A DNA stretch of 64,000 nt from CADEDH01 sp041394285. GTDB lineage: Bacteria; Actinomycetota; Acidimicrobiia; Acidimicrobiales; SZUA-35. The DNA lies in contig JAWKIL010000013.1 of the NCBI GenBank assembly GCA_041394285.1, forward strand, positions 62,001 through 126,000. The letters run 5' to 3'. Below the pieces are notes generated by a model that made no database searches, was not told where the DNA came from, and saw nothing but the letters and a program-made list of their open reading frames with translations. This document shows positions 46,848 to 56,064 of this stretch, piece by piece. Every line of letters begins with the position of its first letter. Position 1 is the stretch's first letter. A program made the translations under genes and the position numbers.

Positions 46848-47591
46848 ATGGAAGTTACGATCCGCCAGCAACCAGCGTTCGCCGTCGCCCGGCTGATGAT
46901 GGGCCCCAACGAACGGGTCCGGGCCGAGTCGGGCGCCCTCATGGCCACCATCCCCACCGTGGCGGTGGAGGCACGGGCCGAGGGTGGGATCATGAAGTCG
47001 CTCAAGCGCGCCGCGCTGGGCGGTGAGTCGTTCTTCATCACGACCTACACGGCCCCGCCCGAGGGCGGCTGGATCGACGTGGCCGCCTTCCTCCCCGGCG
47101 ACCTCAACGTGGTGGAGGTCCAGCCCGGCCAGGCCTGGTTCGTGCAGAAGGGGTCGTGGCTGGCCAGCGCCGGGAGCGTCACCATGGACACCAAGTGGGG
47201 TGGCTTCAAGAACCTGTTCGGATCGGAGGGGGGCTTCATCCTGCGGGCCGAGGGCCAGGGGCCGATGGTGGTGTCGGCCTACGGGGCGGTGGAGGCGTGG
47301 GATCTCCAGCCGGGCCAGACCGTCACCCTCGACACGGGCCACATGGTGGCCTACACCGAGGGCATGGGGATGCAGCTGCGCAAGGTCACGGGCGGGCTGG
47401 TGCAGACGTTCAAGAGCGGCGAGGGCCTGGTGTTCGACTTCACCGGCCCCGGCCGGCTGCTGATCCAGACCCGCAACCCCACCGAGTTCCTGGGCTTCAT
47501 CCAGGCTGCGGTGGGCACCGGCAACTCGGGATCCGCCGGCGGCGCCGCCCCCGGCGGCGCCGCCCTGGGCGGCCTGTTCGGCCGGGACTGA
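46848..47591 (+). CDS. AIM24/TIGR00266 family protein
   Basis: 247 residues, ATG at 46848. It has the AIM24 layout: FAVARLMMGPNERVRAESGALMAT, then GGESFFITTYTAPPEGGW, then QPGQAWFVQKGSWLAS and TGPGRLLIQTRNPTEFLGF, beta-helix style repeats. The tail is Gly/Ala-rich. Members occur in most bacterial phyla; function is not settled, with a mitochondrial-membrane role for the yeast protein. It is divergent from the small-subunit gene. Confidence 0.85.
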   Translation: MEVTIRQQPAFAVARLMMGPNERVRAESGALMATIPTVAVEARAEGGIMKSLKRAALGGESFFITTYTAPPEGGWIDVAAFLPGDLNVVEVQPGQAWFVQKGSWLASAGSVTMDTKWGGFKNLFGSEGGFILRAEGQGPMVVSAYGAVEAWDLQPGQTVTLDTGHMVAYTEGMGMQLRKVTGGLVQTFKSGEGLVFDFTGPGRLLIQTRNPTEFLGFIQAAVGTGNSGSAGGAAPGGAALGGLFGRD

Positions 47592-47607
47592 GTGTCTGTC
47601 CCCTGGC

Positions 47608-47654
47608 GATCTGTGGCGCCTGCGCGCAAAATGCAGCGCCGGGCGCCACAGATC
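47608..47654. repeat. Intergenic hairpin 5 (GTGGCG type), probable bidirectional terminator
   Basis: Perfect 12-base arms GATCTGTGGCGC (47608-47619) and GCGCCACAGATC (47643-47654). The loop CTGCGCGCAAAATGCAGCG is nearly the same as in hairpin 1. It lies between convergent genes. Confidence 0.75.
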
Positions 47655-47656
47655 GG

Positions 47657-48142
47657 CTACCGGTTGCGGGCCTGGTGCTCGCGATCGGCCCGCTTGCCCC
47701 GGTAGACCCGCATGTCGATGGCCCGCCACACCTCGGGTGTGAGGCGGATCAACAGCCGGGGCTCGGTCATCATGTTGGCCACGAAGGCGTCGACGGCCGC
47801 GGCGTTGGCCGGATCGTTGCGACCGATGTACTTCTCGGCCAGGCGCCGGCTCATCGGCCAGATGTCGAACCCGGGCGGGGCCAGCACCTCGGCCGTGCCG
47901 TCGATCCCGACGTGGGCCGCCACCGGCGCCATGGCCTCCACACACAGCGACACCCGGGGGTCGGCCATGATCTGGCGGCACCACACCCGGGAGACGGTGC
48001 CCGAGATCCACACGTGGGTGCCGTCCCACAGGTGCCACACCGGCACGGTGTAGGGGCGCCCGTCCCGGCGCAGGCTGGCGATCACCCCCACGTGGGGCTC
48101 GGCCAGGAACTCCTCGGTGTCCTCGGTGCTCATGCGGGGCAT
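47657..48142 (-). CDS. PPOX-type flavoprotein (pyridoxamine 5'-phosphate oxidase-like)
   Basis: 161 residues, ATG at 48142 (ATG at 48133 is an alternative). The split-barrel begins EFLAEPHVGVIASLRRDGRPYTVPVWHLWDGTHVWISGT, then VSLCVEAM and a C-terminal LLIRLTPEVWRAID, a small FMN- or F420-binding fold. Actinobacterial relatives reduce varied substrates. It is transcribed away from the ABC transporter operon and converges with the AIM24-like gene. Confidence 0.82.
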   Translation of the reverse strand: MPRMSTEDTEEFLAEPHVGVIASLRRDGRPYTVPVWHLWDGTHVWISGTVSRVWCRQIMADPRVSLCVEAMAPVAAHVGIDGTAEVLAPPGFDIWPMSRRLAEKYIGRNDPANAAAVDAFVANMMTEPRLLIRLTPEVWRAIDMRVYRGKRADREHQARNR

Positions 48143-48268
48143 GGACGGAGCCTAGGTCGTCGGCCAACGGCGATAGGGACGGCCGGGAAACCGGGTTGCC
48201 GGGCGGAAGGGCGGCGGCCGGGCGGAAACCCGGGAGACCGGGTCGGAGCGACTCGTCATACTGGGCCG

Positions 48269-49369
48269 ATGACGGCCTCTCCCTCCCTCTCGTCCTCTCT
48301 TCGGCGCGCCGCCGGCGCAGACCAGACCGGGGCCGCCGCCGTGATCGCCGTGGCCGACCTACGCCGCACGTTCAGCGCCGGCCGCCGCCGGAACCGGCGC
48401 ACGATCGAGGCGGTGCGGGGCGTCACCTTCACGGTGGAGCCGGGCGAACGGCTGGCCTTCATCGGCCCCAACGGCGCGGGCAAGTCGACCTCGATCAAGA
48501 TGCTGACCGGCCTCCTGCGACCCTCGGCCGGCACCGTCCGGGTGCTGGGCCTCGAGCCGTGGAGCGAGCGGCGGGCGCTGAGCCGCCGGATCGGCACGCT
48601 GTTCGGGCAGCGGTCCCTGCTGTGGGGCGAGCTGCCGGCCCGCACCTCGCTGGCCACGCTGGGCGCCATCCACGGCATCGACCGCAGCGGGCTGGGGCGA
48701 CGCATCGACGAGCTGGGCGAGCTGCTGGAGGCGACCCACCTGTTCGACCAGGCCGTGCGCACCCTGTCGCTGGGCCAGCGCATGCGGTGCGAGCTGGCCG
48801 CAGCCCTCCTCCACCGGCCCCAGCTGCTGTTCCTCGACGAGCCCACGATCGGTCTCGATCTCCTGGCCAAGCAGCGGTTCCGGGAGGTGCTGGTGCGGCT
48901 CAACACCGAGCACGGCACCACCGTGTTCCTCACCAGCCATGACGTGGCCGACGTGGAGCACGTGGCCGCCCGGGCCGTCATCGTCAACCACGGCACCGTG
49001 ATCCACGACTCCCCCGTCGCAGCGCTGCGCCGCAACCTGCTGACCGCCAAACGGATCGAGGTGGGCCTGGCCCGCGCCCTGACGGTGCCCGAGGCCCGGG
49101 CGGCCCTGGGGCCCGACATCGGCCCCGTGACCCCGCTCGGGTCGGCCCCTGGCCGCGGCGAGGAGGCACCGGTGGACGGGATCGCCATCGACGTCGACAC
49201 CCGCCGGCAGGCCATCGGTGAGGTGCTGGACCGGGTCCTGCAGCGCCTGGCGGTGGCCGACGTGTCGGTGGCCGATCCCCCGCTGGAGACCGTCATCGGG
49301 GAGATCTACGCCCGGCCGGCCGCCACCCCGGCCGCCGGACCCGGGCCGCACGCAGGCGGTGCGCCATGA
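48269..49369 (+). CDS. ABC transporter ATP-binding protein (ABC-2 exporter type)
   Basis: 366 residues from the ATG at 48269. Walker A is GPNGAGKST, the signature loop is LSLGQRMRCELAAALL, Walker B is LLFLDEPTIGLD, and the switch His is in LTSHD. A C-terminal regulatory segment follows. It pairs with the next two ABC2_membrane_6-like permeases, each starting in an ATGA overlap, giving a complete exporter. Substrate unknown; homologous systems often export lipids or antibiotics. Confidence 0.92.
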   Translation: MTASPSLSSSLRRAAGADQTGAAAVIAVADLRRTFSAGRRRNRRTIEAVRGVTFTVEPGERLAFIGPNGAGKSTSIKMLTGLLRPSAGTVRVLGLEPWSERRALSRRIGTLFGQRSLLWGELPARTSLATLGAIHGIDRSGLGRRIDELGELLEATHLFDQAVRTLSLGQRMRCELAAALLHRPQLLFLDEPTIGLDLLAKQRFREVLVRLNTEHGTTVFLTSHDVADVEHVAARAVIVNHGTVIHDSPVAALRRNLLTAKRIEVGLARALTVPEARAALGPDIGPVTPLGSAPGRGEEAPVDGIAIDVDTRRQAIGEVLDRVLQRLAVADVSVADPPLETVIGEIYARPAATPAAGPGPHAGGAP

Positions 49370-50196
49370 CGGCATCGACGATCACCGCCCCGGGCCGGGC
49401 CGACCACGCCCGCGATCTGGGGGCCGCCTACGCCCGGGTGGCGCACGCCGCGGCCCGTGCCACCCGCGCCCAACCCGCCGCCCTGGCCCACACCGGGATC
49501 CACTACCTGATCGTGGCGGTGGCCATCAGCTCGCTGTGGACCCGGGCCGCCAGCGGCCACGGGGGCACCATCGTCGGCTACCGGGCCGACGCGCTGGTCT
49601 GGTACCTGGCCGCCACCGAGGTCACCGCCATCGCGCCGCCGCTGCGGCTCATCGACCGGTTGGGAGCCGACGTGGCCACCGGCCGCTTCGAGCTCGAGCT
49701 GCTTCGCCCGGCGCCCGCGGTGTGGATCCGGGTGGCGGCCGAGTTGGGCACGGCGATGCCCCGCACGGCGGTGTGCACCGCCCTCGGTGCCGGCCTCGCC
49801 CTGGGGGTGGGCGGTGCACCGGCGTCGCTCGCCGCGCTGGCCCTGGCCGGCCCGGCGCTCCTGTTCGGCGTCGCCCTCACCGTGGTGGCCCAGCACCTGC
49901 TGGCCGCCGCCTCGTTCTGGCTGCGCGATTCCCGCGCCAGCTGGTTCCTCTACCAGAAGCTGCAGTTCACCCTCGGCGGCCTGGTGCTGCCCCTGGAGGT
50001 CCTGCCCGGGGGCATGGGTCGGGTGGCCCGGTTCACGCCGTTCGCCGCCATGTCCTACGCCCCCGGCCGGCTGGCCTCGGGGCATCTCGAACCGGGCTGG
50101 CTGCTGGCCCAGATCGGCTGGTTGGCGGTGCTGGGTCTCGTCACCGCCCGGGTGTTCGCCGCCGGCGAGCGCCATCTCGGCGGCGGTGAACCATGA
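49366..50196 (+). CDS. ABC-2 family transporter permease (subunit 1)
   Basis: 276 residues, ATG at 49366 inside ATGA. Six hydrophobic segments in the ABC2_membrane_6 style, for example IHYLIVAVAISSLWT, FGVALTVVAQHLLAAASFWL and WLLAQIGWLAVLGLVTARVFAAGE. It forms half of the membrane channel with the next gene. Overlap with the ATPase gene and with the next permease indicates coupled translation. Confidence 0.88.
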   Translation: MTASTITAPGRADHARDLGAAYARVAHAAARATRAQPAALAHTGIHYLIVAVAISSLWTRAASGHGGTIVGYRADALVWYLAATEVTAIAPPLRLIDRLGADVATGRFELELLRPAPAVWIRVAAELGTAMPRTAVCTALGAGLALGVGGAPASLAALALAGPALLFGVALTVVAQHLLAAASFWLRDSRASWFLYQKLQFTLGGLVLPLEVLPGGMGRVARFTPFAAMSYAPGRLASGHLEPGWLLAQIGWLAVLGLVTARVFAAGERHLGGGEP

Positions 50197-50999
50197 GGAC
50201 ACAGAGACGCCGGCGGGCCATCGTTGCCGCGCTCCGGGGCCTGGGCGCCGTGTGGCGCACCGCCTGGGCCGAGGCGCTGGCCAACCGGCGCAGCTTCGTG
50301 GTCCAGATGACCGTCATGATGGTGAACGACCTGGTGTGGATCTTCTTCTGGCAGGTGTTCTTCCGCCGGGTGGGGTCCGTCCGGGGCTGGACGGTCGACG
50401 ACATGATGGTCCTCTACGCCATCCTCGCCCTGGCCGCCGGGCTGGTGCTGGGAGCCCTGGCCAACCTCCGGTGGCTGGGACCGCTGGTGGCCAACGGCGA
50501 CCTCGACAGCGCCCTGGCCCTTCCCGTCGATCCGCTGGGCTTCCTGGCCCTGCGCCAGGTGAGCCCGGTGAACGTGGGCGACCTGGTCTTCGGGATCGGC
50601 CTGTTCCTGTGGCTCGGCCATCCGACACCGGCCCGGTTGGCCTTGTTGGCGGTGGCGACGGCGGCGTCGGTCGCCGTCCTGGCCGGCTTCCTGGCGCTCC
50701 TCGGCTCCCTGGCCTTCCTGCCCGGGACGGCCGGCGCCGGCGAGCTCGGGCTCAGCGCCGTCATCGTGTTCTCGTCGTACCCGACCGACCTGTTCGGCGG
50801 GGCTCTGCGCCTGGCCCTGTTCGCTGTGGTGCCGGCGGCGCTGGTGGGGTCGCTACCGGCCGAGCTGGTGCAGCACCCGTCGCCAGCCGGCCTGGCCGGC
50901 CTGGCCGGCGGGGCGGCGGCCTTCGCCGGAGCGGGTTGGCTCAGCTTCCGGCTGGGCCTGCGCCGCTACACCAGCGGCGCAGCCTGGACCGCCCTCTGA
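50193..50999 (+). CDS. ABC-2 family transporter permease (subunit 2)
   Basis: 268 residues, ATG at 50193 inside ATGA. The N-terminus ANRRSFVVQMTVMMVNDLVWIFFWQVFFRRVGSVRGW is diagnostic of the ABC2_membrane_6 family. It has about six helices. It is the second half of the exporter channel and ends the operon. The thioredoxin-like gene converges with it 16 bases downstream. Confidence 0.88.
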   Translation: MRTQRRRRAIVAALRGLGAVWRTAWAEALANRRSFVVQMTVMMVNDLVWIFFWQVFFRRVGSVRGWTVDDMMVLYAILALAAGLVLGALANLRWLGPLVANGDLDSALALPVDPLGFLALRQVSPVNVGDLVFGIGLFLWLGHPTPARLALLAVATAASVAVLAGFLALLGSLAFLPGTAGAGELGLSAVIVFSSYPTDLFGGALRLALFAVVPAALVGSLPAELVQHPSPAGLAGLAGGAAAFAGAGWLSFRLGLRRYTSGAAWTAL

Positions 51000-51015
51000 C
51001 CGGCGGCGGCTTGTC

Positions 51016-51684
51016 CTACTTCGAGGCGGTGGCGGTGGCCGCCACCTGCTGCCAGGCCTGCTCGATGCTGTCCTTGCCCAGCTCGCCCGAGGTCCGGAAC
51101 AGCACCTTGTTCTCGGGGTCGAGGTAGACGGCGAAGGGGAAGCCGCCGCCGCCGTAGGTGACGAGGGCGGTGTTGGCCTCGTCGTCGGCGGCCAGGGTGG
51201 CGTCGAGCTTGACCTTGCTCTTGAGCCAGGCCTGGGGCGGGTAGTTGCCGGCCTCGGCGTTCACCGACGTGGACACGGCGTAGATGTCGAGATCGGCCGG
51301 CTTCTTGCCCTCGCTGATCAGCTCCTGCAGGAGGGGCACCTCGGCCTGGCAGTGGGGGCACCAGTGGGCCACGAAGTACACGATCTTGGCCCGGCCGTCG
51401 TTGGTGATCGACACCGGGTTGCCGTCGAAGTCCGTGAGGGCCAGGTCGGGGGCCACCTGACCGACGGCCTGGTCGTTGCCGGCGTTGGACACGCCGACGT
51501 CCTGGGGCATCGGGGGCAGCGCGTCACCGGTGACGGTGACGGTCTTGCCGATGGGCTCGCCGCTGATGGCCGAGTCCCGCCCGGTGGCGAGGAAGGCGAC
51601 CCCGGCGAGGCCGACGATGATCACCGCCACCACGGCCAGAATGAAGCCCTTGCTCGACGATTGGTTGGGGGCGGTGGTGGTCAT
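51016..51684 (-). CDS. Membrane-anchored thioredoxin-like protein (DsbA/TlpA type)
   Basis: 222 residues, ATG at 51684 (GGGAGG six bases upstream), overlapping the DsbB gene as ATGA. A membrane anchor at residues 14-34 precedes a thioredoxin fold with WCPHC. The CPHC dithiol and the neighbouring DsbB suggest an extracytoplasmic thiol oxidase like DsbA or a TlpA-like reductant. A close paralogue is encoded at 57230-58015. Confidence 0.88.
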   Translation of the reverse strand: MTTTAPNQSSSKGFILAVVAVIIVGLAGVAFLATGRDSAISGEPIGKTVTVTGDALPPMPQDVGVSNAGNDQAVGQVAPDLALTDFDGNPVSITNDGRAKIVYFVAHWCPHCQAEVPLLQELISEGKKPADLDIYAVSTSVNAEAGNYPPQAWLKSKVKLDATLAADDEANTALVTYGGGGFPFAVYLDPENKVLFRTSGELGKDSIEQAWQQVAATATASK

Positions 51685-52211
51685 GACGTCCTCCCGAACA
51701 GGTGCAGAGACACCAGCGTAATGATTCCGACGAACCCGATCCCGGCCAGGGTCGGGATGGTGACAAACCCGAAGTGCTCGAACCACTTGTAGGAGCAGGG
51801 GTTGGCGATCTCGCACACCCCGCCCAGGCTCGTGCCCGTCGCTTCCTCGATGCGGTGGAAGATCGACACCGGCAGACCCAGGACGGCCAGCACCAGGCCG
51901 GCCGCCGCCACCGCCCGGCGCCGGGTGACCAGCGCCGCCACCAGCACCAACGCCGCCGGGTACATGAAGCCCCGCTGGATCCAGCACAAGCGGCAGGGGG
52001 CGAAGTTGGCGACCTCGGACATGAACAGCGAGCCGGCAACGCACACCACGGCCACCAGGGTGGCCAGCTCGAGCGACACCGGCTGTACCAGCCTCACCAG
52101 GCCCAGGCGGCCCTGGCGGTCGAGCAGCAGCGACAGCCACAGGCCGATGACGAGCGCGCCCAGTGCCAGCCCCAGCATGGAGAAGAAGAGGGTCTCGCGC
52201 TCGTAGGCCAT
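51681..52211 (-). CDS. dsbB: Disulfide bond formation protein B (DsbB)
   Basis: 176 residues, ATG at 52211. Several membrane helices with two Cys pairs: CRLCWIQRGFMYPAALV in the first loop and CEIANPCS in the second, the typical DsbB pattern. It would re-oxidise the neighbouring thioredoxin-like protein and pass electrons to quinone. The ATGA overlap with the thioredoxin gene supports a shared pathway. Confidence 0.9.
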   Translation of the reverse strand: MAYERETLFFSMLGLALGALVIGLWLSLLLDRQGRLGLVRLVQPVSLELATLVAVVCVAGSLFMSEVANFAPCRLCWIQRGFMYPAALVLVAALVTRRRAVAAAGLVLAVLGLPVSIFHRIEEATGTSLGGVCEIANPCSYKWFEHFGFVTIPTLAGIGFVGIITLVSLHLFGRTS

Positions 52212-52289
52212 CGGGACGGAACGATACCGGGCAGGGGCGAAAGCCCGGTTAAGCCCTGGGCGGCGCTGTGGGCCCGGCGTTCGGTGCGG

Positions 52290-52919
52290 TCAGACCCGCT
52301 GCTCCCGGTCGGCACCCGGGGTGAGCCAGGGAGCGAGGCCGAACCCGATGGCTCCCGCCACCACGTGACCCACGCCGGTCACGTCCGGGTGGCGGGCCAA
52401 GCCGGCGGCGCACACCACGACCAGGACCGCCGCCCACCATCGACGGGTCCCGGCCGGCGCCAGCCCGGTTCCCACGGCGGCGACGGCGATCGTGCCGTAG
52501 CTCCATCCCACGTCGACGACCCGGCTCAGCGACCGGTCGGCCCGACCGGTCTCGATGGCCAGCCACAGCCCGGCCGCCGTGATCAGGGTGGCCCCGGCGT
52601 GGCCGCCCACGAAGGCGATCAGCCACCGTCCCGTCCCCAACCGCCGCTCCACCGGCCCCAGCACCAGGACGGCGGCCACGAGGAACATCAGATACCCCCG
52701 CCAGCCGCCCGGATCGGCCCACATGGCGCTGGCCACCAGGACCGTCAGCGGTTGGCGGGCCAGGCCGTGCAGGTTCGTGCTGGCCGTGCGCAGCGCGGCC
52801 AGGGCCAGGCGGTCGTCGGCGGCGCTGGCCCACAGGGTGGTGACGGCCACGATGGCGGCGTAGGTCTGGGTGGCGCGGGGCTCCCAGGGCCGTCCGACCC
52901 AGGCCGCCACGGCGTTCAC
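52290..52919 (-). CDS. Rhomboid-like membrane protein
   Basis: 209 residues from a GTG at 52919 overlapping the stop of the previous gene (GTGA). It has about six membrane helices. DVGWSYGTIAVAAVG resembles the rhomboid Ser loop, and GHVVAGAIGFGLA in the last helix resembles its catalytic His segment. The canonical GxSG is replaced by WSYG, as in other actinobacterial rhomboid-like proteins, so protease activity is uncertain. It is coupled to the upstream metallophosphoesterase fusion gene. Confidence 0.65.
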   Translation of the reverse strand: MNAVAAWVGRPWEPRATQTYAAIVAVTTLWASAADDRLALAALRTASTNLHGLARQPLTVLVASAMWADPGGWRGYLMFLVAAVLVLGPVERRLGTGRWLIAFVGGHAGATLITAAGLWLAIETGRADRSLSRVVDVGWSYGTIAVAAVGTGLAPAGTRRWWAAVLVVVCAAGLARHPDVTGVGHVVAGAIGFGLAPWLTPGADREQRV

Positions 52920-55900
52920 CGGGGACCGTCGGGCGCCGCCCGGAGGAAACGGCCGATCAGGGGCAGCTCCCACAGCGACTCGGCCCGGGCGACGGCCAGC
53001 GCCGATGTCACGAGGTGCTCGGGGCTGTCGACCACCAGCCAGCGGGGTACCCAGATGGGGTCGTACTTGGCGTTGAACCGCCACAGGCTCTCGATCTGCA
53101 TGCTGTCGCCCAGCCGGCGCAGCACCCAGCGCTGGCGCCGGCTGAGCCAGGAGTCGGGGGTGTCGCCGGCCAGCACGGCCCGCATGGCGGCGAAGTTGAG
53201 CCCGAGGGCCCGCTCCCCGGTTGCCTGCAGGTGGAGGATGGTGGCGATGACCACCCGGTCCGTCACCCCGTTGGGCAGGGGGCCGGCGGCCCGCCGCATC
53301 AGGTCGAGCGACCAGCCGCCGATGCCCGGTGCCGGCACGAACTGGCAGAACGCCTGCACCGCGCCGGCGCCGTCGCGGGCCACCGCCACCAGGAGCTCGT
53401 CGTCGCGGGGATCGAGGAGTCGGGACAGCGTCATCGAGTAGCCCCGCTCCACATCGCCCCGGCGGCTCTGGCCGGCGACGGCCCGCAGCTCGTCGGCCGT
53501 CTCGGCGTCGAGATCACCCGACCGGTGCACGCTGACCTGGAAGCCGGCCCGGTCCATCCGGCTCACGATCTGGCGCAGATGCTTGTTGCGGGGCCCGTCG
53601 AGGGAGAAGCGGGTGACGTCCACCACCGCCTCGTCGCCGGCGTAGATCGAACGCATGCCCGACTCGTGGTACGTGGCCAACCACTCCTCCCCCGCCCCCA
53701 GGACGGCCACGGCCCAGCCCCGGTCGGCGGCGAAGCGACGGAAGGCGGCCCAGGCCCGGGCCCGCTCGTCGGGTGGGCCCACGGGGTCGGGCGACACCAG
53801 GGCCACCCCACAGCTCACCCGGTAGGCCACCACGGTCTCGCCGGTGACGAACCAGGTCTTGTCGTCGCGCAGCGCGAACCAGTCGAGCGTGCCCCGACCG
53901 TGACGGCGAACGAGCTGCCACACCCGCTCGACCGCGGCCGGGTCGGGCCCGGGGCCGGGCCGGGCCGGCCGGAGGGCCAGCCAGCCGGCGTAGGCCACGG
54001 TGGCCAGACCCATGCCCGACACCGCCGCGCTCACCGGCCGCCAGCGCCGGGTCAGGGGAGCCCGCCCCAGTCCCAGGGCCCGCTGGGCGAAGTCGGTGAC
54101 CAGCGCCCCCACCCCGACGTGACCGACCGCCGCCACGGCCAGAGCCGACGCCACGGTGGCGCCGGCCAGGGCGCTGAGCACGGCCAGGGCCCGACGGCCG
54201 GCCACCCGGTCGCCGGCCACCTGGAAGCTCCGGCGCCACCCGGCCAGCAGCACCCCCACACCGAGGGCGGCGGCCGCCTCCTCCACGTCGAGCCCCTTGC
54301 CCACGTTGGCCAGGGCCGACACGGCGAGGAGGGCCAGAGCGGCCACCCAGGCCCGCCGCTGGCCCCGACGCAGGCCGGCGGCCAGGGTCAGGAGGCCGGC
54401 GCCGGCCGCGGCCGTGGCCAGCGACGCCGTCGACGGCACCAGTGGGGGCAGGATCCGCAGGAGCTGGCCGGCGCGGGGACGCAGCGGCGGGGTGAGAGCC
54501 GAGGCCAGGTCGAGCAGGCCGACGACGGCCACGGCACCGGCCGCCAGGCGCCGATGGCGGCCCGAGCGGTCCGGTGTGAGGGCCGGCGGCCAGCGGCGAT
54601 GGGGCTCGAGCGCGGCCACCTTCACGGGCCGCGACGGCGCCGGGCGGCGGGTCCGGCCCGCTCGCCGCTCCAGGCGCCCCGGGGCGGGCGACGGCGTCTC
54701 GCCCAGCCACAGCTCCACGGTGAGCTCGGGGCCCGCCCCCAGCTCGAGCCAGCTCACCTGGTTCACCCGTTCGAACACCGGGGGCAGGCCGGCCCGGGCC
54801 GGGACCGGGCGCACCACCATGGCGCCGCAACCGGGGTTGGCGTAGAACAGCCGGGGCCCGGAGCCCGCCGTGGCCGAACGGGTACCGGGAGCGGCCTGGG
54901 GGTCGCACCGAGCCACGCCCAGATCGACCAGCTCGGCCTGGTGGGTGTGGCCGGTGATCAGGCCCCGGTACCCGCTGGCGGCCAGCGTCACGGCCCGGCG
55001 CCGGGCGGCGGCGTTGGGGTCGCTCCGGCCGGCGTCGACCCCGCCGCCGGCCAGACCGGCCAGCACCAGGCCGACCCCGATGGCGTAGAGGAGAACGGCG
55101 GCCCCCAGTGGCAGGCGGAGGTCGAGGGCCCGGCGCCCCAGGCGGGCCGGAGCCGGACCGAGCGGCGTGAGCACGTAGGGCAGCAGCCAGGCGGCGGCGG
55201 CCATTGCCCCCGGTACCAGCACCCACCCCAGTCGGCGGGCCAGGCGGCGGTAGAACAAGCGGGAGGCGACGTAGGCGGCGAACAGCCCGGGCTGCGTCAG
55301 GCCGGCCACGTCGTCGAGCCAGCCGTCGTCGCCGGCGAGGGCCAGGGCCGGCACCAGCTCCCGGGCCCCATGGAGCCCGAGCGGACGGTCGCCGGGGCGG
55401 GCGGGGTCGGTAGAGGCGTTGAACGGTTCGAGCTGGTGGCCGTGCTCCACCCGGACCAGGGCCGGGCCCTGCCCGGTGGCGATGTCGAGGTCCACCGCCG
55501 CCACCACCGTGATTCCGGCACCCGCGCCCGGGCCGGGGTCCAGCGCGCCGGTCGCCTCGGCCCGCCGCGAGGGGCACCACCCCAGCTCATCGTCGCGGTT
55601 CCCCACCACCAGCGCCACCTGCCGATCGGGGGCGGCGGCGAAGGCCCGGATCGCCTCGACCAGCCGGGGATGGGCCCGGAGCGCCTTGGCCGGGCTGTTG
55701 TTGGGTTCCGACCACAGCTCGAACACGTCACCCGCCAGCACCAGGGCGGCGGGGCCGGTGACGGCATCCAGCCGGCGCGCCAGCTCGGCGGCCGCCGCCC
55801 CGCTGGCGGTCGACGGCACCGCCCCCAGATGCAGGTCGCTGGCCACCACCACCCGGCCGCCGGCCGGGACGGCCAGCACGGGCGGCGACGGCGGGGGCGA

Positions 55901-55963
55901 CGCTGGGGCCACCAGCCCGGACACCGGAGGGGGCGTTGAGGGTCGGGTGGGCCGCGGCACCAC
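52916..55963 (-). CDS. Metallophosphoesterase fused to membrane region and MprF-type (DUF2156) domain
   Basis: 1,015 residues, ATG at 55963. The N-terminus is a calcineurin-like phosphoesterase: DLHLG (43-47), GDVFELW, GNRDDE (121-126) and GHTHQ near residue 355; the GNRD pattern resembles LpxH-like hydrolases. Two membrane stretches lie inside it (about 240-310). Further helices lead to a GNAT-like DUF2156 domain (KTWFVTGETVVAYRV, YAGDEAVVDVTRFSLDGPRNKHLRQ), the catalytic half of lysyl-phosphatidylglycerol synthases. Fusing these two activities is unusual. It may modify and trim lipids or peptides. Confidence 0.85.
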   Translation of the reverse strand: MVPRPTRPSTPPPVSGLVAPASPPPSPPVLAVPAGGRVVVASDLHLGAVPSTASGAAAAELARRLDAVTGPAALVLAGDVFELWSEPNNSPAKALRAHPRLVEAIRAFAAAPDRQVALVVGNRDDELGWCPSRRAEATGALDPGPGAGAGITVVAAVDLDIATGQGPALVRVEHGHQLEPFNASTDPARPGDRPLGLHGARELVPALALAGDDGWLDDVAGLTQPGLFAAYVASRLFYRRLARRLGWVLVPGAMAAAAWLLPYVLTPLGPAPARLGRRALDLRLPLGAAVLLYAIGVGLVLAGLAGGGVDAGRSDPNAAARRRAVTLAASGYRGLITGHTHQAELVDLGVARCDPQAAPGTRSATAGSGPRLFYANPGCGAMVVRPVPARAGLPPVFERVNQVSWLELGAGPELTVELWLGETPSPAPGRLERRAGRTRRPAPSRPVKVAALEPHRRWPPALTPDRSGRHRRLAAGAVAVVGLLDLASALTPPLRPRAGQLLRILPPLVPSTASLATAAAGAGLLTLAAGLRRGQRRAWVAALALLAVSALANVGKGLDVEEAAAALGVGVLLAGWRRSFQVAGDRVAGRRALAVLSALAGATVASALAVAAVGHVGVGALVTDFAQRALGLGRAPLTRRWRPVSAAVSGMGLATVAYAGWLALRPARPGPGPDPAAVERVWQLVRRHGRGTLDWFALRDDKTWFVTGETVVAYRVSCGVALVSPDPVGPPDERARAWAAFRRFAADRGWAVAVLGAGEEWLATYHESGMRSIYAGDEAVVDVTRFSLDGPRNKHLRQIVSRMDRAGFQVSVHRSGDLDAETADELRAVAGQSRRGDVERGYSMTLSRLLDPRDDELLVAVARDGAGAVQAFCQFVPAPGIGGWSLDLMRRAAGPLPNGVTDRVVIATILHLQATGERALGLNFAAMRAVLAGDTPDSWLSRRQRWVLRRLGDSMQIESLWRFNAKYDPIWVPRWLVVDSPEHLVTSALAVARAESLWELPLIGRFLRAAPDGPR

Positions 55964-55990
55964 CGGAGCGTGCGCCGCCGGGGCTGGGGG

Positions 55991-56030
55991 CCGGCTGAAG
56001 CCGGCTGAAGCGGTCTTCAGCTGCCTTCAG
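55991..56030. promoter_or_regulatory. CTGAAG/CTTCAG repeat cluster in a divergent promoter region
   Basis: CCGGCTGAAG occurs twice in tandem (55991-56010), followed by CGGTCTTCAG and CTGCCTTCAG. GCTGAAG CGGT CTTCAGC forms a perfect 7-base stem. The cluster lies between the divergent MprF-fusion and AI-2E transporter genes and could be a regulator site or a transcript hairpin. Confidence 0.45.
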
Positions 56031-56064
56031 GGCCCCTCAAGGCCCGGGCGTCCATCGTGGGATC

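Noticed and set aside
53015..55939. Long plus-strand frame opposite the MprF-fusion gene
   Set aside because: Same reason: Gly/Pro/His-rich shadow of a gene with recognisable domains.
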